Assembly: GCA_023053575.1 (NCBI GenBank)
Contig: JAKZAP010000012.1
Location: 3,534,230 to 3,598,229, forward strand
Source of the DNA: Branchinecta lynchi
Lineage: Eukaryota > Arthropoda > Branchiopoda > Anostraca > Branchinectidae
DNA length: 64,000 bases
Direction: 5' to 3'
In this document: piece after piece, positions 46,995 through 57,647 of the stretch
Layout: the number at the start of each line of letters is the position of its first letter
Numbering within the stretch: position 1 is the first letter of the stretch
Made by a program: the position numbers and the translations under genes
Notes under the pieces: model-generated
Told to the model about the DNA's origin: nothing
The model's input: the letters and a program-made list of their open reading frames with translations, nothing else
Databases searched by the model: none

Positions 46995-47237
46995 AACTTT
47001 TCATATAATATTTGTTTTTTTTTTGTGAATCACCCCTTCCAAAATTCTTTCCAATTGTGTACAGAAAGTCAGGTAGCAAGCGATGTTGCTTTCATCTTGT
47101 CAGCATTCTTCTTGCACGATCGCATTGACGACCTAAACTTGAATTCAGAGATTTTTGGATCAGGTCAAAACTATCACCCAGCACACTGAGCTGCTGCAAC
47201 CCAAACTAGAAAGCCCGCTTAGCCGCAAAATAATGTG
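46995..47237 (-). mobile_element. Decayed LINE fragment, 3' side of the hAT insertion
   Basis: The minus-strand sequence adjacent to the duplicated ACTGTACG continues the LINE interrupted by the hAT MITE. It reads YVQSHYFAAKRAF before a stop. Only the first part (about 47100-47237) can be assigned. Confidence 0.45.
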
Positions 47238-47245
47238 ACTGTACG

Positions 47246-48700
47246 CAGGGGCGTCGCAAGGGGGGGGGGGTGCAGCACCCCCCCCCCACCTCTTTGAGAT
47301 TCGGTAAAATTTCGGGCCGGAGATCTAAAGTTTTACTAAAATTGTTCGGTATTTTTTCAATTTACGGGGATTCGTTAGTTATACAGAATCCTAAATAGGC
47401 TATCTGTACAAATCTATTCGGTATATTATCGGGATTCGGTATAATTGCCAGTATTCGGTAGTTATCACGAATTTGGTGAGAGAATTTACTGAAATCATTT
47501 GGTAATTATTCGATGCCGGAACTATTCGGTATATTTATGGAGATTCCGTAGTTACACAAACTCCCGAATAAGCTATTGGTTCAAAATTATTCGGTATCAT
47601 GATTGGGATTCGGTAATTTATTAAGTATAATATACAGTTAGGAACTTAACCACGCATCCTGACTTTGTTCCAGTTTCGCCGAAAGTATACCGAATATGAA
47701 TATTGTTTGGTAGTCTTTCGATTCCTAAACAATTCGGTATAATAACCGGGATACGGTGGTTGTACAGAATCCACGCTATCGGTGTAAACTTATTCGGTAT
47801 AATAACCGTAACTTATTCGTTGTAATTGCCAGGATTCGGAAGTTACCACGAATCTAGAAACTCAGAGGAGGTTGAGTGAAGCACTGGTCGCAGACAAAAG
47901 GGATGATCTGTGATATCATCGCTAGTCCTTACTTTTATTTTGGATCCCAAAAAGAATATCTAATCATAAATATGTCGAAAATTCCGCCTGCAGCACTTTT
48001 CGTAATATTCTCTATTTTGTGGAAGGGCGCGTCATTTGACGGGGGTTTTAAGCCAGTTTTAGGATTGAGATTTCGAAACATTAAAAGCTATACCTTGGAA
48101 GGAAATTAAATTTGGCAGGAAAAAGCAAAAAAAAATTTCGCCTGCGGCACTCACTTCATGTTGTCATAGGTAGTATATTGACTAGACTACAGTTGCTGCT
48201 GCTGTCGGAACACCGCTCCATCCGTTTTCTGGAACTTCTTAGAGTCTCAGTATTTCATCAACGGTAAATGATATAATTTGTAAGAGAAGCAGTTTAATTT
48301 TAGCCTACAAAAACAAAAGATAGTGGATTTCGAAAATCTTCGCCTGCGGCGCTCATATAATAGATAGTACGCTCATATAATAGATAGTAGTATAATAGAT
48401 AGTATGGATTTCGAAAATCTTCGCCTGCGGCGCTCATATAATAGATAGTAGCTGTTACTGCACTCATGCCCGGCAACATATTCTCCATGTGGGCTTCGCC
48501 AAAACGCCGCCTAATAGTTGGCTTATCGTCGTTCATGCTGCCTTTTATTGTTACTCCTCCTACGTAATTTTTTCTGTTCCATAATTTAAAGCTCGAATTC
48601 TTAGTTCTAGGATTCGGTAAAATTTTTGAAAGATTCGGTAAAATTTTGGCTCTGCACCCCCCCCCCCCCCCCCACCAAAAATGCACTTGCGACGCCCCTG
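47246..48700. mobile_element. hAT-type MITE, 1455 bp
   Basis: The terminal inverted repeats are CAGGGGCGTCGCAAG and CTTGCGACGCCCCTG, perfect over 15 bp. An exact 8-bp target duplication ACTGTACG flanks it (47238-47245, 48701-48708). CAGGG.C ends plus 8-bp duplication are the hAT hallmark. Poly-G/C tracts follow the ends. The interior repeats TTCGGTATAAT-like and TCGCCTGCGGC.CTCATATAATAGATAGT words and has no transposase. Confidence 0.93.
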
Positions 48701-48708
48701 ACTGTACG

Positions 48709-48990
48709 TACCTAGACCAACCTGGGACCACATCAAAACTGTACCTTTTACCATTCCCAACACACGGCAGTGTTTCAGACGAGCTAACTATTAGTATTGC
48801 TACTAAAGATGAGTACAGACTAGACAGACTACTACTATGGGTAATTTCAGAGCAAATGCCAGATTTACAAAGACCATCACCATTCCGGCTTAGTTCTTTT
48901 ATTTCCTTGTCGACACACTCTCTGTAAGCGGTTAGTTGCCCTATTGACGCTTTATCCCAATCAACCAATCAACCTGTAATCCAACGGGTC
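48709..48990 (-). mobile_element. LINE endonuclease-to-RT linker fragment
   Basis: The minus-strand frame reads VDWDKASIGQLTAYRECVD, KEIKEL, SSETLPCVGNGKRYSF and VVPGWSRYVQ. This matches the segment after the AP-endonuclease domain of LINEs (W..A....Y...V...L ... P.GW...V). It is split from its continuation by the hAT MITE at 47246-48700. Confidence 0.75.
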
Positions 48991-49079
48991 TCGGAAAATG
49001 CCTAAAACCGCCAAAACCGTGGGTTATCTGTTGAAAGCACAGCCTAGTCTATAATAGGGTGATTCACAAAACACCAAAA

Positions 49080-49250
49080 TAACATATATTATGTTAAAAA
49101 GTCATTTGGTAGTTTAGAGTATATACTTTCCAAAAGTTAGTGGTTCATACCACTAACTCTTCGAGCATATACCATATACTATCGAACAGTTAGTGGTTCA
49201 AACCACTAAATCTCCACTGCTTTAGTGGTTTGATCCACTAAAAATACATA
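49080..49250. repeat. TTAGTGGTT palindrome block, uninterrupted relative of 45444
   Basis: It contains AGAGTATATACTTTCCAAAA, then GTTAGTGGTTCATACCACTA and AGTGGTTTGATCCACTAA. The first part, reverse-complemented, is the empty-site counterpart of the insertion at 45736. Confidence 0.75.
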
Positions 49251-49259
49251 GGAAGAACA

Positions 49260-50420
49260 ATCACTGGAAAGGAACGGTGAACGTTAATCGTGTTAGTTTT
49301 CTGCCCCTCACATGATACTTCTAAGGTAATACCCGTTACAAGGTATTTAAACGTTGAAAGAAATTGTGAACCTTAAATTTTTATAGTTGCCGACCCCTTC
49401 AAGAATCTAGAATTCCCAATTTCTTTCCTCGTTTTAGTACTGTAAAAAACTATCCAGCTTCTAATTTACAAGCTACCTCAACAGAAAAGAATATTGAATT
49501 CACAATTTCTTTCCTCGTTTTAGAAGCTACGAACTTTAGAAGCCATGAGAAGCTACGAAAACGGGGAAAGAAATGGTGAATCTGAAATTTTGATGGTTGC
49601 CAACCCCTTAAAAGAATTTAGAAATTGTAATTTCTTTCCTCGTCTTAGTACGCTAATGTACTACCAAGGTTGCCGACCCCTCAAAGAAGAATAATTTAGA
49701 ATTCTCTCAAGGTACTAAAGTGAGGAAGGAAATGGTAGACATGAAATATCTTAGTTGCCGACCCCTTGCTTGACAGAGACAGAGAATCCTAGTTGCCGAC
49801 CCCTCAAAGCACTAAAACGAGGAAAGGAACGGTGAACTAAGAATTTTGTTAGTTGCCGACCCTCAAATAAGAATAATTTAAAATTCCCAATTTCGTTCCT
49901 CGTTTTGGTACTCTTGAGGTACTAAAACGAGGAAGGAAACGGTGGACTTGAAATATCTTAGTAGCAAACCCCTAGCTCGGCTGAGCATTTAGTTGCTAAC
50001 CCCTCAAAGCACTGAAACGAGGAAGGGAACGATGAACTAAGAATTTTGATAGGTGCCTCGTTTTCGTACTTTCAAGATACTAAAACGAGGAAGGAAATGG
50101 TGGACTTGAAATGTCTTAGTTGCCGACCCCTCGCTGCCCTCGGAGGATTTTAGTCGCTTACCGACAAAACGAGAAATGAAAAGGTGAATTACAATTTGTA
50201 TAGTTGCCGATCCCTCACTGAACTTAATGCCTACTTATGTCAGGATACTAAAACGAGGAAGGGATGGTAAACTTTGAATTTGAAAAGTTGCCGACACCTC
50301 AAATAATACTAAATAGAGGAAGGGAACGGTGCGGCGAATTCTGGCGACATCCTTCCTCGTTTTAGCTTGCCCTGCTTTTCTCGCGTTCCCTTCCCTTCCT
50401 GGTTTTAGTCGATCCCGTTC
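49260..50420. repeat. Irregular repeat array (GTTGCCGACCCCTC / ACTAAAACGAGGAAGG)
   Basis: Over 1.1 kb, ACTAAAACGAGGAAGGGAAC and GTTGCCGACCCCTC alternate at irregular spacing at least eight times. TTTCCTCGTTTTAGTAC half-inversions produce many foldbacks. No coding signal. Confidence 0.8.
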
Positions 50421-51480
50421 TGACTTGTGGTTGAATACCAAAGCTATGCTCTGTTCTCAAAAGAAATTTGCATTCGACTTCGAAAATTGGGCTATGTGGG
50501 AACGCACCTCATCAAGTGCGTGGTCAAACCTGGAGTGTTAAAGTCAAATGAATATCAAAATCTTGCACAGGAATACCCTAAGGACCATTTGTCCTTGAAC
50601 CGGAAGGTTGTGAGCGGATGCCCCCCCCCCCACAAAAACAAACAAACAACATCCTAGTCCAGTGCCAGGGTTGTGGAGTTATGTATTAACGTATATTAAC
50701 CAAGCCTAGGACAAAGAATACTACGAGGAAGTTTACTGTCCTGTCTCTAGCTCGCGTCAAGCTACGAACATTAGTCACTTGACAATCTTGGCTCAGTCGC
50801 TTCTAAACCGTCTGGGTGTACGCGGTATGACCCTAAACAGGCACAAATAGACCCCAATTCCAGCAAGTATACCAAGGTTCAACTTGTTCACGAATTATGA
50901 ATCCACAAAAACGGTGAAAAAAAAAATGGAAAACCGGCTCAAGCGGCCGCAAGAGTGGAATGTTTTTAAACAAACACTCTACTAAGAATGACATGAGAAG
51001 TTTGAAATTTCAGAAATGGGAACAGATGGGGACGTAGATTGAATTAAACTGTACTACACCCTACTTACCGCATGATTTCAACAAGATACCAAAAATATCC
51101 TCTCAGTAAAAATTATCCTATTTAATTTTCACTCTTGATTCCCAGAGATAATCATTGTTTGACACGAATGAGCAGATGATAAGGGGAATCCGAACTATTC
51201 GCTAACTGACAAGTACAAACAAAAATATCATCAGTGCAACAGCAAGACGGCGAGAATGGGGCTGTGAGTTTTTTTTTTTTTTGTGACCGAGGTGGTTTAT
51301 GATACTTTCTAAAAGTTGTCAATTTGTGCGGGCTAAGCAGTTGACTCACCCATTATTAGTATTTATTTATAGCTGGTATATAGTTGATCCAGCAATTATT
51401 AACATTTTAGTAGAGTATTATTTTGCTCCCGACTTCTACAAATTCTCCTAGTATCTCTTACCGTTCGTTTAGACATATAT
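50421..51480. other. Unassigned sequence; no gene seen
   Basis: There is a poly-C run at 50623-50632 and a poly-T at 51270-51281. No exon of GGT or repeat family was recognised. Confidence 0.4.
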
Positions 51481-52015
51481 TGTTCTTGTCGAATTTGTGT
51501 TGCCATGGCCCTCGGGCTTTTTTGGTAAATTATATTCTATTATATTCTATTCTATTCTATTGTTCTTGTCGACCGGCGTCCATAGCTCATTTGTTTTACC
51601 ACTTGGGGCAAGGAGAAAATATATTGGTAAAGTAAACGAGAGAATTGGTCCTTACTTCTGTCCTATGTGTGGTCATGAGTACGAAAGCGTAGTACATTTG
51701 ATGTGTGATTGTGTGGAATTGAATGAATGGAGAAAGGAGGTATTTGGTGAGAGAGTGTTTAATGAAGAATGGATGGTAAGGATGATGAAGGATGAGTGTT
51801 TTGTTACTGTAAAAATACTTGGACGTTTCTTGAGGCTTGCGATGGAGCATAGAAGGAGATTTTTAGAATAGGAGCTGCGTGTTATCTATGTAAGTGAGTG
51901 CGTTTCTTAGAATTTTTGTTGCCATGGCCCTCGGGCTTTTTTGGTAAATTATATTCTATTCTATTCTATTCTATTCTATTGTTCTTGTCGACCGGCGTCC
52001 ATAGCTCATTTGTTT
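51481..52015 (+). mobile_element. LINE C-terminus with duplicated 3' end
   Basis: GCCATGGCCCTCGGGCTTTT, then TATTCTATTCTATT and GTTCTTGTCGACCGGCGTCC, occurs twice (51501-51597 and 51912-52012). Between them an open frame (51596-51871) has CPMCGHEYESVVHLMCDC, a C-x2-C-x8-H-x4-C motif of LINE C-termini. Either a second LINE inserted with a long target duplication or a local tandem duplication would explain it. Confidence 0.75.
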
Positions 52016-52039
52016 CAGAGGAAGGAATAAAATAGACTA

Positions 52040-52440
52040 TACTCCTTCCGCCCAAGCTGACTGTGAATCATATTTGACGACGTAAAACGGATAAGTCAGA
52101 TACATTTTATTAGAGCTACATTTCGGTCCTTCTTGGCAGGAGTCCTCTTCAGGCTCAAGCCGCTCAAACTGGAAAAAGAACTTGTGCAAAAACAATTAAA
52201 GGTCTTTCCTAAAATATCTGATTTTGTGAAATTCTTCTCTGAAAATTGGTTGGAGTTAAAGCTGGTTTCGCAATTTGATTCTGGACACCATTGCTGTTTT
52301 TGCTGTTCTATTGGATCGTCGAAAGGGTAGAGATTGTTCTGCATTTTGGTTTTACACCCACCTGTCTCTTGTTCTTATTGTCAGCTAAAAATTTAGCTTT
52401 AATAAAATGTAGCTGACCTATCCGTTTTCCACTGTCAAAT
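52040..52440 (-). repeat. Hammerhead-type repeat, larger copy (minus)
   Basis: It is shared with 19085-19315 over more than 200 bp (CTCAAGCCGCTCAA.CTGGAA, ACTTGTG.AAAAA.AATTAAA, AAAATTGGTTGGAGTT). The right edge is bounded by an inverse stretch at 52385-52435 (TAGCTTTAATAAAATGTAGC), which makes the whole repeat partly foldback. Confidence 0.65.
52121..52152 (-). ncRNA. Hammerhead-ribozyme-like core (minus)
   Basis: On the minus strand, CTGAAGAG is followed by GACTCCTGCCAAGAAGGACC and GAAA. Stem II pairing is weaker than in the 11879 copy. A possible third helix was not confirmed. Confidence 0.5.
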
Positions 52441-52822
52441 AAAAAACAAACCAGACGCCAATACTAATCTTCTACCACCTTCTATACGTACTGAATTGTT
52501 TTCCGACTCATTACCTGTTGCCCATAGTCTTAAAGTCTCTACGCTTCTCATGCATCCATAACCGTGGTACTAGTGTTTCTAACCTCGTTTGATTTGAATG
52601 TTTCTGGACCCTGTATGTCATTGGCGGTGTTGTGGAAGTTAATCAAGAGAAAATAAAGGATAATCGCCTTCTTTGTATTTCTGTTTACTTTCTCCTACTT
52701 CCGGAACTAGATGTCCAAATCCCAGGAAGGATTCGATCCAAAAACATAACTGGAATCGTATTGATGCAGCAGTCTCTATTTCTGCAAAAGCTTGCAGTTC
52801 TCTCGATTTTGAAAATTCCTCT

Positions 52823-53020
52823 CTACCTTCTTCGAACAGGTCTTAATGTTACAGGTCCCTCGTTCAAGTAAATTTTTGCTGTAGCGAGGCTATCCACCAT
52901 GCTTGAAAGTGCAGCTTGCGTTGCTGTACCGACTGAGAAAATTAGAGCTGGAACAAGAACTCCATTTGGAAAATTAGTCCTGAAATTAAAAAGGCAAAGC
53001 TCATATTCTCCGCACTCCAT
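52823..53020 (-). CDS. Unidentified short open frame or exon (minus)
   Basis: 65 residues with a hydrophobic stretch (GVLVPALIFSVGTATQAALS). A good acceptor-like tract (CTTTTTAATTTCAG) lies inside it on the minus strand, so the 3' part could be an exon starting near 52982. No family recognised; possibly transposon-derived. Confidence 0.25.
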   Translation of the reverse strand: MECGEYELCLFNFRTNFPNGVLVPALIFSVGTATQAALSSMVDSLATAKIYLNEGPVTLRPVRRR

Positions 53021-53059
53021 CTAGGAAGAAGATTTTTTAGACCCGATTAGTCCCTTTTC

Positions 53060-53212
53060 TTTATATTTTTTTTTAATATTTATTTCATGATCTCGTGCAT
53101 TTACTACATTATTGAAAGCTCAGTGTATTTTTTTTCCTTTTCTTTGTCTATACTGCACTATTTTCCTCTTCTTAAGTGCGTAAATAAAATTTCATCATCA
53201 TCATCATACTGC
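53060..53212 (+). mobile_element. LINE 3' end with (ATC)n tail
   Basis: A pyrimidine-rich UTR with AAGTGCGTAAATAAAATTTC is followed by CATCATCATCATCAT-like repeats at 53196-53208. No RT sequence remains. Confidence 0.5.
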
Positions 53213-54589
53213 AAAATTTTGGCTAAAAGATCTGGATTGCTTGTAGATGCCCAGCGAGTGGTACAGTCTTTAGTCTGAAAGCTAAAACGAAGCATGCGTA
53301 CAAATCCTCGCTTAAAACTGAACACTTGAATGGTTTAGATGCAATAATCGAAAAGAAAAAAAGCAAATCTGGCAGCAGGTAAAAATAGGTGTTCACGACC
53401 CCCTTCGAAGTTAATTACGGCTGATTGGACCAGCGAGTAATGTAGTCTCTTTAGCAGCATAAAAAAATCAGATACAGCAGCACTAGGAAAATTAAGTCTT
53501 CTAACAAACCTCGCACTATTTACTTTTCATGTACCAATATGAACGGTCTGAATACTGTAAGACCAGGCCGTGCTTTTAAAAATTATCCACGGCCTTGCCC
53601 GTTGTAAGTCTTTTCCTAGGCCCATTGACTTCTAGCAAGATCTCTGCAGAATAAAAAAAAAAAAGGTTTTTCGCATCAACACCACGATACGAGTACATTC
53701 GTCGGGACCATAATGCGCATGGAAACTTGTAAATAGCAGTTAGTATAAGGATTAGTAAGGTGTGGTTACCGGGTTAGAATGTAACATGAAATCTGGTTTC
53801 TGGGTTTAAGAACAACGAGTACTGTTCCGGAAATATGTTGCATTGGCATTATAGTTACGAGAAGTCCTTTAAATACCTCCCAAGAAAATTGTTGTAACTT
53901 TCTGTCTTCCTGACATGCTCTTCCGTGCCGGAACCTGAAGCCAGCACATACAAGTTTCCGTTAGTCAGATACCTCAAATCCCGGAATCGATGCTCGTGTG
54001 CTATGAGGAGGGTTTTCGCGAGATCTCGAAATTACCGGCGAAAACTGTGGGAAAACGATTCCTGGAATAACTTTCCACTTTCCCGGTGAACTGAGCGCGA
54101 AAACACATGGAAAGCTGACATCGTCAGGAAAATGTTAGATTACAAACTATTTCTAATAAATATGATTGACTTAACGGTTATTTGATTCTCATATATTCCA
54201 TCGAAGCCACCCTAATAACGCTTGCCATTTTTCTTTATACTTGAACTGTTTTTTTCTCACACCTTTGAAATTCCCGCCGAAACATTCAACTGTCCGTGGA
54301 GTTTTCAGTATCCTCGTGGAATCACTTTCCGGGAAAGCTGCTTCAGTTTCCGAAGCGCGAAAACCGGGTTGGAAAGTCCGGCAACTTTCCGAAGTAGCGC
54401 GAAAACCATTGGAAAATGATTCCGACTTTCCTTTCCAGCTCGCGAAAAGCCTCCTATGATATCCGTGAGAACTACTGGTACCGCAGTCCGTACGACAGAA
54501 AGTACGGCTCTCGGTACTCTGACAGTTTGCCTTGTTCGATAGCCTGTTAAGGTAGACTTCGTCTTTTTAGTGCACGCATTTCCAGTCAG
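53213..54589. other. Region upstream of GGT gene 2; dispersed repeat, no clear promoter
   Basis: About 53500-53760 is related to 55150-55430 (TTGACTTCTA, GTTTTTCGCA...CACCACGATAC). GCGCGAAAAC words recur at 54090-54415. No TATA box was seen before 54590; an initiator-like CCAGTCAG directly precedes the ATG. Confidence 0.4.
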
Positions 54590-54690
54590 ATGTCTGTAGC
54601 AGTATGTGTTCTAATATGCTGCACAACAATAGGCATGAGCATCGGATCAGCCTTGCCAAATATCAGGATAAAAGAATCGTCAGCATCTAG
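54590..54690 (+). CDS. Gamma-glutamyltranspeptidase first coding exon, signal anchor (gene 2)
   Basis: ATG begins MSVAVCVLICCTTIGMSIGS followed by ALPNIRIKESSASR. The hydrophobic N-terminus suits the signal peptide or type II anchor expected of secreted or membrane GGT. The donor is CTAG|GTGAGT and the exon ends after two bases of a codon, exactly the phase needed for 57648. TTTCCAG lies four bases before the ATG, so the exon may also have a spliced 5' UTR. Identification rests on position, phase and hydrophobicity, since this region is not conserved among GGTs. Confidence 0.7.
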
Positions 54691-54879
54691 GTGAGTTGGC
54701 AATTTAGTATAGCATTATTGTATCAAATAGCAGTGAAGCTGTGAAGTTTTTGGTTTGCGTTTTCTTTCAGGCCCCGGGGAGAGGGGGGCAGGTCCGGATA
54801 TCGGCTCTGTCCTATTGGAATTTTAAATTACGCAAACCTACAACCTGATTGCAGGCTAATTTCTTCCCCAACATTGTCC

Positions 54880-54990
54880 CTGATGAAGCATGACGAAGAA
54901 TATAGCTGTCAAAGCTTCGTAGCTGGCGTATCCGTTTTATCCATTGTTTGAATATATATTTCCCAGTAAGCTTGGGCTCTAATAGCATTT
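54880..54990 (+). repeat. Degenerate hammerhead-type repeat
   Basis: CTGATGAAGCATGACGAAGA with GCTTCGTAGCTGGCGTATCC is followed by ATTGTTTGAATATATATTTC and AGTAAGCTTGGGCTCTAA. The last part matches 11945-11995. The core GAAA position is not clear. Confidence 0.4.
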
Positions 54991-55021
54991 ATTGAAATTA
55001 TCTAGTTCCTCCCCTGTTGGT

Positions 55022-55071
55022 CTGAAGAAGAAATACCAGAGCCACCAGAGGTTTTGGATGATTATCTTGAT
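55022..55071 (+). CDS. Possible alternative exon of GGT gene 2
   Basis: EEIPEPPEVLDDYLDI is open, preceded by a pyrimidine tract (TTCCTCCCCTGTTGGTCTGAAG) and followed by AA|GTAAGC. Its 3' phase matches the exon at 57648. Its 5' phase does not match the 54690 donor, so it could only be used with another first exon. Acidic proline-rich sequence would suit a GGT stem region. Confidence 0.3.
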
Positions 55072-55515
55072 ATTAAGTAAGCAAGAGTTTCAGTGAAAAT
55101 TAAAAAGCTTAAAAGGTCCTGTTTATTTTCCAGTTGTAATTATTAAACCAAACCTCGCACAATTTACTGTTTATGTTCCAGGATTTGGGGCTATTTGAAT
55201 ACCATAAAACTAGGCATTGCTGATAAAAAATCATCCATGGCTTTGGCTGTTTTAGCCTTTTTCCAGGCCTATTGGCTTCTATAAAAAAAAAATAAGGAAA
55301 CAGGTTTTACGCAACAATAGCATGATACTGTTGGTCGAGACGTGGAAACTCGTTGGAAGTGTACCGTGCATGGAAAAAGTGAGTCATGGCAAGCGCAAAG
55401 ATTAGTGACATAAGTAGTCCTATACTACTGACATATCGTTAGCGGGCTTAGAAAGTAATGTATAAAAGTTCCCCGGCGAACTGTCGGTCCAGCGTGTGAT
55501 CTTTTCAGTTCTGTA
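55072..55515. other. Intron of GGT gene 2 with dispersed repeat
   Basis: 55150-55430 is related to 53500-53760. Nothing else was recognised. Confidence 0.45.
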
Positions 55516-56899
55516 ACAACAAGAGCTAGAAGCTCATTTGACACTTGCAAGGCTGGGTCAGAGGATGAAAGTAGGAACTCGTCAATTCGTGGGTTTGGTA
55601 CTTTAAGGGATGGTCGGAATCGAGAAGTGAGAATTTCTAAGACATTCTTGTCAAGTCTCTAATGTCCAAGCCAACTTCCATCGTCCTAAAACATCTGGAA
55701 GTACCTTAATTAGCGATCACCGGAATTCTCCCCCCACCTCCCACCATAGTGCCCGGACCCAGCACGGTTCTGTCCCTGATGTATTTGTAGGCTTGTGCTT
55801 GTTCTTCCAACCATGTTTCATTATGATCTCTCCACTCTAAAAGCGTGTCACAAGATTTCAGATTTCACCTCCCCCCATTAATCGGATCAGGTCCGGACTT
55901 GAAATAGGACATTTGAAACACGAGATCTTTCCAAATCTCAAGTTTCATTAAGACCCGATCACCCGTTCAAATGTTATATGTACCTCAAAATTCAGGATTC
56001 CCCCTCCTTCCACTCCCTCCATGATGGTCGGACCAGGGAACTGACTATTTCTAAGCCAGTCATCAGGGGCGTTACGTATGGGGGCAGACGCCTCTCCCTC
56101 CCCCCCCCCAAATGTTGTCGGCCAGTCGGTAAAGAATAGCTGAGTCGGCGCGAAATACCACGATTTTCCGTAAAACAAGTCGATTTTTTTCTTGGAAACA
56201 GTCGATTTTTCGTAAAAATAGTTGATTCTTTCTTAAAAACAGTCGGTTTTCCTTAAAAATCAGTCGATTTTTCGTCAAAACAGTCGTTTTTCTGGAAAAA
56301 TAGTCGGTAAAAATGACCAGCCAGTCGGTAAATACCTTGCCCCTACCCCCAAACATTTTGGTGCCTCTGCCAATCATGTCAAGTCTCTATTGTTCAAGCC
56401 ATGTTTCATCGTCCTAGCACATCCGGAAGTACCGTAACACGCGATCACCGGAATTCCGGACCCACCCCCCCCCCCCCCCCCTCTAACTCCCCCACAGTGC
56501 CCGAATCTGGTCCATTCTGTAACTAATGTATCTAGGGCTTGTGGTTATTCTTCCCACCAAGTTTCATCCCAATCGCTCCACTCTAAGCGTGTCACAAGAT
56601 CCCCCCCCCCATTCACCTGATCCGGTCCGTGCTTGGAATGGTACATCTGAGACACAAGGTCTTTCCAAATATAAAATTTCATTAAGACCCGATCACCCGT
56701 TCCAAAGCTATACATACCTCAAGATTCGGGATTCTCCTTCCCTCCACGGTGGTCGGATCGGGGAAGTGACTATTTCGAAGCTAGTTTGGTCAGGTTACCG
56801 ATGTGTCTGCTAAGTTTCATCGTCCTAGCACTTCTGGAAGTACCCTAACTCGAGAACAGTGGCCTGACCGACCATCCGAAAAGTGATCGATATATGGCA
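55516..56899 (-). mobile_element. Family B element, copy B6 (minus)
   Basis: The left end AACAAGAGCTAGAAGCTCAT is the reverse complement of the family 3' end. The right end is ATATGGCACTCGAGC, a partly lost 5' hairpin. The interior has B units in reverse (CCTCAAGATTC, TTTCATCGTCCTAGCAC, CCGGTCCG) and a nested hAT MITE. Confidence 0.82.
56064..56369. mobile_element. hAT-type MITE nested in B6
   Basis: It starts CAGGGGCGTTACG and ends GGTGCCTCTG, an imperfect inverted pair. Flanks CCAGTCAT (56056-56063) and CCAATCAT (56370-56377) match at 7 of 8, fitting an 8-bp hAT duplication. The interior has CAGTCGATTTTTC repeats shared with 41771-42390. Confidence 0.8.
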
Positions 56900-57585
56900 C
56901 TCGAGCAATAAAAACAGGGGTTTACCCCTCAATCTGGAAAAATGGCTTTATTACAAAAAGTATATTTCTGTCATGTGTTATGTCCCTGTTTTCTGTTACC
57001 TCAGTTGTTACATTTGTGAATTTGGTTGTGTGTTATCGACTTCTACATCCAATTCGACCACTTTCTATGTTACGTTAACTATGCTCGTAACAGTCTTTAT
57101 TTTGTATTTGACTCGTGTCCCCTGCTATTCGGCTAGTCCGTACTTGGCGTCGCAATAAAGCTGGAATGAATCGAAGTTATTAAATCCGTTCGTAAGTAGT
57201 GAGCTGAAAGAAAAACAAAATATCAGCCTGGGTTTGAACCAAGGACCTTTTTTCGTTTTGTTTCTGGTTTATTCGTCACGGTACTAGTCCCTTGTATAGT
57301 GTTCCATCTACGTCATCGCATGGTTGTGGCGTTAATATATTTGTTCCGTCGTAGCTATGTCGAGCCATTCTTTTGCAATTGTGTATCATAATAGATCATA
57401 TTAATTAACTAATTAGTTAAGATCATATTAATTTCAGTTAACCATCTCGGTTGGAACAAATAATTAAAAGTAATTAATATAAATAATAATTAAGAGTATG
57501 TGAGGTTAGTTGGAGACTGAAGGGAGTGGTTTTTTATGTTGATTAAAAGTTCGCTCGTAAAACGAATGTAAATGTACTGTTTTGT
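56900..57585. other. Intron of GGT gene 2; probable LINE 3' region
   Basis: No recognisable protein. 57400-57500 is AT-rich with TTAATTAACTAATTAGTTAA. It precedes a LINE-type 3' end. Confidence 0.4.
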
Positions 57586-57634
57586 GTTTTTTGGTCATGG
57601 CCCAAGGGCTTAATTAAACATCTATCTATCTAAT
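57586..57634 (+). mobile_element. LINE 3' end with (ATCT)n tail, next to a GGT acceptor
   Basis: GTCATGGCCCAAGGGCTTAA then TTAAACATCTATCTATCTA resembles the 3' end of the LINE at 51501 (GCCATGGCCCTCGGGCTT). It ends 13 bp before the exon at 57648. The tail forms TCTAAT, a plausible branch point. Confidence 0.6.
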
Positions 57635-57647
57635 GTTTCTTTTTCAG

